21,423 nt of DNA. Origin: Chara braunii (Eukaryota > Streptophyta > Charophyceae > Charales > Characeae). Positions 1 to 6,775 of the stretch are shown one piece after another. A program made the translations under genes and the position numbers. How positions within the stretch are numbered: the stretch's first letter is position 1; every line of letters starts with the position of its first letter. The stretch lies in NCBI GenBank assembly GCA_003427395.1, contig BFEA01000017.1:780749-802171 (forward strand), in the 5' to 3' direction. The notes under the pieces are model-generated. The model was given only the letters and a program-made list of their open reading frames with translations, was not told the DNA's origin and ran no database searches.

Positions 1-100
1 CTGCCACATTTAGTTCCAGCTGCTGACAGCAGGTCCAGCATAAGGGGCGGTACCGGCACCAGCAGCTCTTTCCAGAATGTATCTGACTGCACTTCGCCCT

Positions 101-114
101 GAAATGAAAGGGGC
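101..114 (+). repeat. Left target-site duplication of U6 retrocopy 1
   Basis: GAAATGAAAGGGGC directly precedes the U6 sequence and recurs perfectly at 244-257 after the A-rich tail. A 14-bp perfect duplication around an A-tailed RNA copy is the signature of LINE-type target-primed reverse transcription. Confidence 0.9.
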
Positions 115-132
115 GTCCTTCGGGACATCCGT

Positions 133-164
<32 letters not shown>

Positions 165-215
165 GGCCCCTGCGCAAGGATGACACACATAAATCGAGAA
201 ATGGTCCAAATTTTT
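115..215 (+). ncRNA. U6: Full-length U6 snRNA retrocopy (probable pseudogene)
   Basis: The sequence reads as U6 spliceosomal RNA from end to end. It has a short 5' hairpin (GTCC-TTCG-GGAC), then the conserved ACAGAGA-containing stretch near 150, the AGCATGGCCCCTGCGC block that pairs with U4, and a 3' end GGTCCAAATTTTT. The ~101-nt length fits plant/algal U6. An A-rich tract (216-243) follows and a perfect 14-bp duplication brackets it (101-114, 244-257), so it arrived by retroposition. No TATA-like box is visible about 25-30 bp upstream, where a plant-type Pol III U6 gene would have one, so transcription is doubtful although the RNA part is almost unmutated. The near-intact sequence points to a young insertion. 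Identity as U6 is very secure; pseudogene status is inference. Confidence 0.93.
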
Positions 216-243
216 GTTGAAATGAAAAAAAAAATGAAAAAAA

Positions 244-257
244 GAAATGAAAGGGGC
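244..257 (+). repeat. Right target-site duplication of U6 retrocopy 1
   Basis: Perfect second copy of the 14-bp sequence at 101-114, placed right after the A-rich tail of U6 retrocopy 1. The joined pre-insertion site resembles the CGCCCTGA...AGGGGCTG part of repeat X (compare 1240-1262). Confidence 0.9.
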
Positions 258-1047
258 TGACAAGTAAACAGCCTCTATCCTTTGTTGATGGATATGGGGG
301 AGAGCTAGGGGTGGGATGGGTGCGGGAGGGGGTGGGATAGATATTGGATTGTTTTGCCACACCTGTTACCTTCTCGCCCCCGGTGTCCTCTCTCCTTTGC
401 AATTGTGTTCATGATCCGGGGGGAGGGCGAGAGCTCTGTTTGAATGGTTGGCCACGTGCCAACAGTGTATGACTCATTAGGGCCTGCAAACGTGATGTCT
501 GGTTTCTTGTCAGGTGTCTATTGAGGGTAATCAATGCTGTTCACTAGTTAAACATATGTGCCTGTGGTGCCGCTCGAACGGATTTTTGCGTTCAAATTGG
601 GGTGGCCACATGGCAGGCCTATAAGATTTCGAATTTTGCCAAGTTACCCGGCGGGTCATATCCCTGTGGTATAAACACTAGGATTCACCACGTGGCAGGC
701 AATGGCGGTGCAGTGGGGGTGCCATGGCTCTGCTAATGGCAGCATAGGGTATGTGCCTGCGGTGCTGCTCGGACAAATTTTCTGAGTTGCCATGGCCCTG
801 CTACGTGAGTGTTTTTAGCGATAGTTTCCCTATTTTGTCTCCTCCCCTTCTCATGGTGCTGCAAGATTTGATTACACGATGAGGATTTCTGAGTAGGGAT
901 ATGATCTTACAGAGTGATGGGCAGCCGATCCCTCACTTGAGAGCAATAGACGCTGCTCGTTAGGCTAATGCTGCGTGCCTGCGTGTCGGTGCATGTACTT
1001 TTCTCGTTTACAGTAGGATGGACACGTGGCATGTTCTCATGACTTTG
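258..1047. other. Non-coding stretch with one dispersed direct repeat
   Basis: No credible gene is seen. The clearest structure is a direct repeat of about 33 bp: ATGTGCCTGTGGTGCCGCTC near 556 and ATGTGCCTGCGGTGCTGCTC near 751, each continuing into a TTTT-ending segment. Nearby GGTGGCCACATGGCAGG-like and GTGGCAGGCAATGG-like segments suggest an old, diverged tandem duplication with a ~195-bp period. Confidence 0.4.
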
Positions 1048-1135
1048 GATGTTCATAGGGACGCTGGACCCATTTTCCAGCAGGTGCGGCTCCCCACCAA
1101 TACATGGAGCCTCCCCGAGCAAAAAAATAAATAAA
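1048..1135 (+). mobile_element. 3' end of retroposon family Z with A-rich tail
   Basis: The plus strand reads GGGACGCTGGACCC, then CCAGCAGGTG, then GCTCCCCACCAATA, and ends in an A-rich tail (about 1121-1135). The same ordered motifs lie on the minus strand at 13629-13695 and 17817-17875, each next to a long poly-T (poly-A on the minus strand). That defines a poly-A-ended retroposon family. Only the 3' part is visible here. No encoded protein is recognised. Confidence 0.6.
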
Positions 1136-1138
1136 TTA

Positions 1139-1275
1139 GAAGGGCATACTAAACTCTGAACATGATTGCCTTCAGAGTCATCCATGGCCAGCCATAAGTG
1201 CGGTCAGATATATTCTGGAAAGTGCAAGCATGAGATCGCCCTGACAAAATGCGAGGGGCTGGCAGCCACTTTGAC
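1139..1275 (+). repeat. Repeat X, copy 1
   Basis: This ~137-bp segment begins AAGGGCATACTAAACTCTGA, continues with GATTGCCTTCAGAGTCATCC and GGTCAGATATATTCTGGAAA, and ends in an AGGGGCTGGCAGCC-like stretch. It is clearly related to 1362-1499, 5182-5290 and 6670-6745. In one frame the copies share the peptide AVRYILE, which may betray a coding origin, although every copy soon meets stops. Its class is unknown. It sits just after the A tail of retroposon Z. Confidence 0.6.
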
Positions 1276-1361
1276 TCCTGCCCGTCTCTCACACAGAGTC
1301 ACATCGGGAACGGCCTGAGATTCTTCTTCCTCAAAAAAAAAAGGAAGAAAAACAAGCGAAA

Positions 1362-1499
1362 AAGGCATACCAAGCTCTGAATGTGATTGCCTTCAGATTC
1401 ATCCACAGCAGGCCATAAGTGTGGTCAGATACATTCTGGGAAGTGCCAAGTAGACTGAACTCCCTCTGAGTCAATGGAAAGGGCTGGCAGGCAGTCTTT
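1362..1499 (+). repeat. Repeat X, copy 2
   Basis: Closely related to copy 1, with AAAGGCATACCAAGCTCTGA, GATTGCCTTCAGATTCATCC and GTGGTCAGATACATTCTGGG in the same order. It is preceded by an A-rich run (1333-1361) and stops abruptly at GGCAGTCTTT where the GGGCC terminus of the next MITE begins, so the MITE appears to have inserted into this repeat. Confidence 0.6.
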
Positions 1500-1887
1500 G
1501 GGCCTCGCCGCACTACTCTAGAATCTCGAAATATTTCAAGACTAGCATTGTCAGAGAGGCGAGACTCTCGAAATACCCGCCTTCGCTGCAGTTACTCTAG
1601 AACCTGTTACAGTAGATGAACTCTCGAAACCCTGGGCGTCGCCCGACTAGACAGAAGAGCTGCACCACTGCGCTACGGGCGCCGGGACAGGAGGTCCACT
1701 CTCGAAAAACGAGCCTGTTGGCGGGCAACTCCCGACTCCCGAGGACACATGCAAATTCGGTTTTTGCAGGCGGGCGACTCTCAAGAGTGGCGTTATAGCG
1801 TGGCTTCTGACAGCTCTCGATTGGGTTTCGAGAGTTTCCCGATGGAGAGTAAGTGCAGCGACGACCCACTCTCGTGCAGCGAGGCCC
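1500..1887. mobile_element. MITE-like element with GGGCC termini
   Basis: The left end GGGCCTCGCCGCACTACTCT and the reverse complement of the right end (GGGCCTCGCTGCACGAGAGT) form terminal inverted repeats. The interior is full of ACTCTCGAAA-type subterminal motifs in both orientations and has no credible protein. The termini match the GGGCC class of the elements at 2215, 4563 and 6776, which carry 3-bp TTA duplications like PIF/Harbinger-derived MITEs. The immediate flanks here are TTT and TAT, so the duplication is imperfect or the right boundary is slightly off. A short variant of the right end (CACTCTCGTGCAGCGAGG) recurs at about 1915. Confidence 0.55.
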
Positions 1888-2214
1888 TATAATTGCTCCT
1901 AGTCAGGGCTCCTCCCACTCTCGTGCAGCGAGGGCTCCTAGTCAGGGCTCCTAGTCATTCTTCTTCCTGAAGAAAAAAAAAGAACAAAGACGAAGAAAAA
2001 AAAAGTGGGTAACTTTGGCGCAGTCACGAAAACAGTTTGTAATTGCATTCGAAACTGCTTTTTAGCAGTTCAGGGGCTCTCCACACAGGCTTTCGAACGA
2101 AGGCATTTTTCGAAAGGTGTCAGACTTTCTTCGAAAGTCTGCTCGTCGAAAGGAACCCCTCCCCTCGCCACACAGACTTTCGAAACACCCAGGCCTTTCG
2201 ATGTATGAACATTA

Positions 2215-2337
2215 GGGCCTGGCTCATTTCTCACTACACGTGTAAGAAGAGAGTCTGAATCTTTGCCTAGAACATGGAAAGATACTTCGCCATAATTTTT
2301 GCCGTTTGTGCATGTCGAGAGTAGTGGAGCCAGGCCC
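2215..2337. mobile_element. Short MITE, family W, copy 1
   Basis: A 123-bp element with termini GGGCCTGGCTC...GAGCCAGGCCC, flanked by TTA on the left and TTG on the right (a probable TTA duplication with one change). Its core, GGAAAGATACTTCGCCATAA then TTTTTGCCGTTTGTGCAT, is shared with 6473-6593 (inverted) and 11462-11588. No coding capacity. Confidence 0.7.
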
Positions 2338-2349
2338 TTGGAATCGCCC

Positions 2350-2367
2350 CTTTTTTTTTTTTTTTTT
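2350..2367. repeat. Poly-T tract
   Basis: An uninterrupted T run, probably the poly-A tail of a minus-strand retroposon fragment. No recognisable body follows it and no target duplication was found. Confidence 0.5.
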
Positions 2368-3049
2368 TGCCGACCTATCAACCCGTTTCCAGTGGGCCTT
2401 TTCAAAAGACCACTCGAGGTCTTTCGAGGAAAGGCTCGTGACAGGCGGAAGGATCTCATCTCTTCGTAAAGACTTTCGACGCCGGCCCATCTGACACCTT
2501 TCGAAACTTTTTCGAAAGAACTGGTTTCGAAAGGCTGTGTGGCGAAGACACGGGCTCCATTTTGCACGTTTTCGAAAGCCTGTGTGGCGAGCCCCTTAGT
2601 CAGGGCCCGAGTTTCAATTGCAGTTGAAACTCGGCGGTATGCAGTTCAGTCAGGGCCCTCGTCTATCCACGAACAGCAGATAAACAAACAAAAAAAAAAA
2701 AACATCCCTTATGCTGTGATTGCGGTCCGATACAGGATGCTACAGTACTTGTCTGGAACTCAATGAAGAGTGGAATCCGCCCTGCCTGGCTGGCAGGGCG
2801 CTACAGGGACCTCACAACAAGAAACAAAAAAGGAAAACGATCTGTTTCATGTTCCTCACTTCCTGGCCAGATACATTCCTCAAAGCACTGGTGACCTGAG
2901 GGCCTTCCCGACGTAGGTGGATTCAAAGTTTCTCGTTTCTTTACNTTTTGGCCTCCATCCCTGCCCCGAGGCCCCCACTTCTTCGGAGTAGGCTACTCTT
3001 GAGACTTCACGTTTGCCTGTGAAGGGTAGTGCCTGCGAATCTCGGTTGT

Positions 3050-3140
3050 GGCCGAGACATCTCGGCCGTGGCCAATCTGGGGTGTGGCCGAGACATCTCG
3101 GCCTTGGCCAGTCTGGGGTGTGGTGGCCAGCCTGGGGTGT
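3050..3140 (+). repeat. 36-bp tandem repeat with internal palindrome
   Basis: Two complete units start at 3050 and 3086 and a third is degenerate. Each carries GGCCGAGACATCTCGGCC, an 8-bp inverted pair around CA, followed by a TGGCCA-TCTGGGGTG segment. This accounts for the apparent reading frames here. Confidence 0.75.
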
Positions 3141-3225
3141 GACCGTGGCCCAACCATGGGGCTGTTTTTTTTTGTTTTTTTTTTTTTCTAGCCGCGGCGC
3201 GGCACGGCGCAGCAGGCGGCCGGAA

Positions 3226-3262
3226 ACAAACAAACAAACAAACAAACCAAGAAAGAAAGAAA
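3226..3262. repeat. (AAAC)n and (GAAA)n microsatellite
   Basis: Simple AAAC repeats grade into AAGA/GAAA repeats just after a GC-rich stretch (3190-3220). Low-complexity DNA. Confidence 0.85.
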
Positions 3263-3417
3263 CGGCCTGACTGAACTGCTAGAAAAAGCCAGCCTGAGTT
3301 TCAAACTGCTAAAACGCAGTTTCAACTGCAATTGAAACCCGGGCCCTGACTAAACTGCTAAAACGCAGTTTCAAATGCAATTACAAACTGTAACCCTGAC
3401 TGCGCCGTAGTTTTCTC

Positions 3418-3429
3418 AAAACAAAGGCA
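3418..3429 (+). repeat. Left target-site duplication of U6 retropseudogene 2
   Basis: AAAACAAAGGCA lies immediately before the U6 5' end and recurs perfectly at 4056-4067 after the A-rich tail. Confidence 0.85.
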
Positions 3430-3472
3430 GTCCTTTGGGACATCCATTAAAATTGGAACGATACAGAGAATA
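3430..3472 (+). pseudogene. U6: U6 retropseudogene 2, 5' half
   Basis: GTCCTTTGGGACATCCATTA followed by AAATTGGAACGATACAGAGA is the 5' half of U6 with a few substitutions. The copy breaks just after the ACAGAGA motif, where poly-T of an inserted antisense SINE begins, and resumes at 4012. The insertion, the missing 3' part and the substitutions rule out function. Confidence 0.9.
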
Positions 3473-4014
3473 TTTTTTTTTTTTTTTTTTTTTAAACTAC
3501 GCTATATTCTTCTCTCAAATCTTTTCATCATCTTTCAAATTCTTTCAATTCACCTTCACTACCTACCTACCACTACTAAGGCTTAGACAGGGGACCCCTG
3601 CAAACATAGCTATGTTGTCTCCCTCCAGCCATCAGAGGGGATGCATGTCGCCCCCCGCCCCAACCATGGTGGTCAAGGATGGGGTGGGGCCGCCGGTGGG
3701 GGTCCAGCTAACGCAAAGACCGAGCATTTTGCCAGTAGCTGCGCCTCCCTTTTCATTGTCCCCCACCCCCAACCGAATAACAGCAGTGTCTAAGGCCAAC
3801 ACTCTCCCACACACCACACATCACACCCAACCTACTCACACTCACACCCGTGTTGGCCAAGGACCCTGCTATTACCTATCAGAGGTATCAAGCGGACTAT
3901 CACTGCTGGTTGGCACTAAGTGCGCCGCAGGCGGTGTGGGGCTCGAACCCACAACCTCCTGAATGCCACTTGTGTGCCTAACCAACTGAGCTAGTGCCTA
4001 ACCAACTGAGCTAG
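3473..4014 (-). mobile_element. tRNA-derived SINE inserted in U6 retropseudogene 2
   Basis: Read on the minus strand, the element starts with a tRNA-like head. Its A-box-like stretch is CTAGCTCAGTTGGTTAGGC, and its T-arm has a perfect 5-bp stem with a TTCGAGC loop (B box; plus-strand 3936-3952). It runs through a ~400-bp unrelated body and ends in poly-A (plus-strand poly-T, about 3473-3493). The A-box segment is tandemly duplicated as a perfect 20-mer (3975-3994 and 3995-4014), so the element has two potential A boxes. The head matches the one at 11978-12040. Possible Pol III transcription is inferred from the boxes. Confidence 0.8.
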
Positions 4015-4030
4015 CATGGCCCCTGCGCAA
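4012..4030 (+). pseudogene. U6: U6 retropseudogene 2, 3' fragment
   Basis: TAGCATGGCCCCTGCGCAA continues the U6 sequence interrupted at 3472. It stops before the GGATGACAC part and runs straight into an A-rich tail (4031-4055). The source transcript was therefore 3' truncated before reverse transcription, or priming was internal. Confidence 0.88.
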
Positions 4031-4055
4031 CAAAAAAAAAAGAAAAGAAAAAAGA

Positions 4056-4067
4056 AAAACAAAGGCA
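4056..4067 (+). repeat. Right target-site duplication of U6 retropseudogene 2
   Basis: Perfect 12-bp copy of 3418-3429 following the A-rich tail. The two duplications are ~640 bp apart only because of the later SINE insertion. Confidence 0.85.
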
Positions 4068-4075
4068 AAACTATT

Positions 4076-5181
4076 GGGGCTCGCTGCACTACTCTCCACT
4101 TTCCCAATTCGGAGAGTCTTTGATATTGGGTCTAACGAAAACGAAACGAGTGCATCTGGCCACGAAAGGTGGGAAAATACACCCCTTACTATTTATAGCA
4201 AACCGATGAACCTGGCCATTTTCTGCAGGAAGATGCACTCATCTCGTTTTTCGTTTCCTGTCCCGTGCACCGACGCCCATTGGTAGCTGCACTAACTACC
4301 CTATTCCACCCCTCAAAAACCTTTGGATAGCTGTCAGAAGCTGCAGCCTTGGAAAAACACACTCTCCGCTGGTGGAGAGTGCCCAGCCTGCCATGGTGGT
4401 TTTCTGGATGGACCTCCCCTCTACTCTCCAAAATGCTCCAAAAAATTGGGAGAGTGTGCCTGGAGTCTGGACGGACAAGGTACACATCACACCATGTCCT
4501 CCAGTGCTTTCGCCCTGTCTGCTAGTGCACTCACGAATTGGAGTTAGGAGAGTGGATAGTTAGGGCCTCGTTCCACTACTCGCCATCCACCACGCATGGC
4601 GGATGCGACTTCATTCCACTGCGTCGCCAATAGCCACGAAATGGATGGTGTCAAAATTTCGATCTGAAATCGCTTGACGATGGGTCGCCAAGGCCTTCCA
4701 TTTCCCCTGCCTGCACGGCCCTTCGTGGAGGGCGCTACTCCTCACCCCTCCGCGAAATGCTTCGTGTGGCTATTGGCCATGACACCGCTGTCCTTACAGT
4801 CTACCTGCGTTGTCCCGTAGTGTAGGTGAGTTTTCGCTGCACCTGGAATGATTTCCAGTCCCGAGTACATGGTGAAGAGGGTGCGGCCGAACACTGCCAC
4901 CGTTCCATTAGCCCGCCATCCGCCACAATCTGGTGCACAGGCCGGGACAGCAACCACAGCGCAAGTGGCGGCGGCAATGTAATGGAACCAAGCGCCATTT
5001 TCCGCCAGAAGAATGTACTTTTTGGCCTCACCAAGTCTTGACATTGTTTGCAGCGGATGGCGAGCAGTGGAATGAGGCCCTTAGGGCAGCACTGAACCAA
5101 GAATCACGAATTCGGAGAGCTTTTCAGCTCCTTGAGAACTCTCCTATTTTTCGTAGAGTGGAGAGTAATGCAGGGAGACCC
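4076..5181. mobile_element. Outer MITE, interrupted by the inner MITE
   Basis: The left terminus GGGGCTCGCTGCACTACTCT and the reverse complement of the right terminus (GGGTCTCCCTGCATTACTCT) match at about 21 of 25 positions and continue into CCACT. The flanks are ATT at 4073-4075 and ATT at 5182-5184, a 3-bp target duplication. The right flank continues as repeat X. Removing the inner element (4563-5080) leaves an element of about 585 bp with no recognisable protein. Confidence 0.72.
4563..5080. mobile_element. Inner MITE (PIF/Harbinger-like), 518 bp
   Basis: The left end GGGCCTCGTTCCACTACTCG and the reverse complement of the right end (GGGCCTCATTCCACTGCTCG) form inverted repeats that continue into CCATCC. 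Perfect TTA duplications flank it (4560-4562, 5081-5083). A TTA duplication plus GGGCC-type ends is typical of PIF/Harbinger-derived Tourist-like MITEs. Short ORFs cross it on both strands but resemble no transposase. Confidence 0.82.
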
Positions 5182-5290
5182 ATTGCCTTCATACTCATCC
5201 ACAGCAGCCCATAAATGCAGTCAGATACATCCTGGAAAAGTGATAAGAAGAATGAATGCCCTCAAATAGAAAGGGCTGGGAGGCACTCCT
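5182..5290 (+). repeat. Repeat X, copy 3
   Basis: ATTGCCTTCATACTCATCCA, then GCAGTCAGATACATCCTGGA, then AAAGGGCTGGGAGGCACTCC, is collinear with copies 1 and 2. A long poly-T (about 5289-5311) cuts it off on the right. The outer MITE inserted at the ATT that opens this segment. Confidence 0.6.
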
Positions 5291-5311
5291 TTTTTTTTTT
5301 TTTTTTTTTTT
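5289..5311. repeat. Poly-T tract
   Basis: A long T run, probably the poly-A tail of a minus-strand retroposon. The following 5312-5540 holds no recognisable gene. Confidence 0.6.
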
Positions 5312-5540
5312 ATGCATCGCGTAAAACGGTGTGTGGCAGCCGTTTCTTTATAAAGAATCCTTTTTTTATTTTCAGAAATGCAAAGAAAACAAGGCCAACG
5401 CTATGCATCCACACTTCCACCAACCCGATACATCTGCATGCGACCTTCCCGCCGGCCTGTTCGCAGTCTTCCACGGAAATCTCAATATTCACAATTTCTG
5501 TGAAAAAAAATAGCAAGGCGCGAAGCTTCAAAAACACCCC

Positions 5541-5605
5541 CCTCACTTGGTGAAAATGGTAAACACGACAGACTTAAAATCTGTTCCTACGGGTTATCGG
5601 TTCAT
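5541..5605 (+). pseudogene. tRNA-Leu(UAA)-like pseudogene, organelle/bacterial type
   Basis: TTGGTGAAAATGGTAAACAC reads as a leucine-tRNA D-arm. A perfect 5-bp anticodon stem ACAGA/TCTGT follows, with a 7-nt loop CTTAAAA containing anticodon TAA, and then a variable arm. The T-arm starts (ATCGGTTCA) but is broken, and no matching acceptor stem is seen. Similarity to organellar trnL(UAA) suggests a transferred organelle fragment or a retroposed tRNA. It is degenerate, hence pseudogene. Confidence 0.55.
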
Positions 5606-5611
5606 GAGCAT

Positions 5612-5671
5612 ACTCGCTTGGTGAAAATGGTAAACACAACAGACTAAAACACTTCGTCTGTTCGAGCGAGT
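5612..5671 (+). other. tRNA-Leu-derived tRNA-like fold lacking a T-arm
   Basis: This is a second copy of the same D-arm (TTGGTGAAAATGGTAAACAC). It is enclosed by a perfect 7-bp acceptor-like pair, ACTCGCT (5612-5618) and AGCGAGT (5665-5671). Its anticodon-like stem is 7 bp (AACAGAC/GTCTGTT) with an 11-nt loop, and the T-arm is absent. It may be a decayed duplicate whose pairing is partly fortuitous. Confidence 0.4.
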
Positions 5672-6257
5672 CGGGACCACGGCGAATATAACTTAATAGG
5701 TCAAAGTGTCAGATTGTGAATCTCAGTTGAAAACAACGTGGCGAACGGGTGCGTAACGTGTGGGAATCTACCAAACAGTTTGGGAAAAATCCCAAACAGT
5801 CTAGATAGTCAATTTAGCGTGATAGTCGAAGCTTTTAGCGCTGTTTGATGAGCCCGCGTAGTATTAGGTAGTTGGTTAGGTCCCACTAAAAAAACCATAG
5901 TATCGAAGCTTCACGCCAACGCAAAGTGGCCAACGAAATGGCCAACAAATGATTAAGAAAAAAATTCTACTGGCCGACAGGAAGCTGCATCCACGAAAAC
6001 AAAGACAATCCACACTACCAGTGGATATATGTCACAGACGCCCGCACGTGATCGAAAACGGCGGAGCACAAGCGGAAATTGGACATAGTGGGACGAGGCC
6101 CCAGGAGGGCCTTTCAGGCCTTTTTTATTGTCATTATAGTACTACGGGAACCCCGTAGCAGCCACATCCGTGCTCAAGCCTCCAACGAGGGAACATGCAG
6201 GAGCTGCTCCCACCAGCAGGTGCGATACCTGCTACAGCAGGTGGGTGATACCGGCCA
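5672..6257. other. No gene recognised; one short hairpin
   Basis: No credible coding sequence. CTACGGG/CCCGTAG with a 3-nt loop at 6142-6158 is a perfect 7-bp hairpin. GGCCT/AGGCC followed by six T at about 6108-6126 looks like a terminator but has no gene upstream. Confidence 0.35.
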
Positions 6258-6372
6258 GGGGTCAGCCGGTAGCATCAGGACTGAGCTTCTTCTATGGGCC
6301 AGTCACTATGCCTCCCCTCCGGTCCCCTCCCCCTCTGAACATCAGCAGTCTCTGCTCAATGCCACTCCGGGG
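6258..6372 (+). repeat. Repeat Y, copy 1
   Basis: GTCAGCCGGTAGCATCAGGA, then CCCTCCCCCTCTGAACATCA, then GCAGTCTCTGCTCAATGCCA, is collinear with the reverse complement of 12236-12332. The two copies are diverged and in opposite orientation. Class unknown. Confidence 0.6.
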
Positions 6373-6472
6373 GACCAACGGCATATCTCTAGGTGGAGGG
6401 CGCCAAGCTTGCCCAGGAAGGTACATTAGGCCAATGCTCCTCGTCTCTGACGGCGAGTCACATCAGAAACAT

Positions 6473-6593
6473 GGGCTCGCTGCACTACTCTCTACATTCA
6501 CAAAAGACAAAAACCATGGCCGTGTATCTTTCCATATTCCAGCCGAAGATTCGCTCTCGTTTTGCACATTTCAAGAGTAGTGGAGTCAGGCCC
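6473..6593. mobile_element. Short MITE, family W, copy 2 (inverted)
   Basis: A 121-bp element with left end GGGCTCGCTGCACTACTCTC and right end GAGTAGTGGAGTCAGGCCC. Its reverse complement carries GGAAAGATACACGGCCATGG and TTTTTGTCTTTTGTGAATGT, matching the core of 2215-2337. The flanking triplets (CAT, ACA) do not match. Confidence 0.65.
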
Positions 6594-6614
6594 ACAGTAG
6601 AGATTCTTCAAAAG

Positions 6615-6641
6615 AACAAACAAACAAACAAACAAACAAAC
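6615..6641. repeat. (AAAC)n microsatellite
   Basis: A short run of about six AAAC units, flanked on the left by the family W MITE and on the right by a degenerate copy of repeat X. Confidence 0.85.
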
Positions 6642-6669
6642 GGGAAAACAGAAAATCTCTCTCTCAGAA

Positions 6670-6745
6670 CCTTATTGCCTTCAGATTCACCCATAACTGC
6701 GGCCAGCTACATTCTGGAAATTGCTGGGGTGAAAATGCCCTGAAG
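6670..6745 (+). repeat. Repeat X, copy 4 (short)
   Basis: TATTGCCTTCAGATTCACCC followed by GGCCAGCTACATTCTGGAAA and AAAATGCCCTGAAG matches repeat X with a short deletion in the CCACAGCAGCCCATAA part. Confidence 0.5.
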
Positions 6746-6775
6746 CCTTCCTTTTCTTCTTTTTTTCCCAGGTTA

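Larger units (their letters stand above)
2011..3412. mobile_element. ~1.4-kb foldback element with long terminal inverted repeats
   Basis: The left arm (about 2011-2077) and right arm (about 3341-3412) are inverted copies. Both read, from the outside in, GGCGCAGTCA, then ACAGTTTGTAATTGCATT, then GAAACTGC and TTTTAGCAGTT, then a CAGGGGC/CAGGGCC segment. The interior has many TTCGAAAG motifs, a hairpin CCGAGTTTCAA/TTGAAACTCGG (2608-2636), a perfect 8-bp hairpin (2779-2799, GCCCTGCC/GGCAGGGC) and no recognisable transposase. A smaller MITE (2215-2337) is nested in it. It is best called a non-autonomous foldback DNA transposon. No clear target duplication was found. Confidence 0.6.

Noticed and set aside
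115-215. U6 copy 1 as an active U6 gene
   Set aside because: It has an A-rich tail and a perfect target duplication, and no TATA-like element at the expected upstream distance.
3050-3140. CRISPR-like regular repeat
   Set aside because: Units are contiguous tandem repeats without unique spacers, in a eukaryotic context.
4742-5214. Overlapping ORFs on both strands of about 100 aa
   Set aside because: They lie entirely within the inner and outer MITEs and show no transposase-like motifs.
6108-6126. Hairpin plus T6 resembling a bacterial intrinsic terminator
   Set aside because: The stem is only 5 bp, no gene lies upstream, and all other evidence says eukaryotic nuclear DNA.
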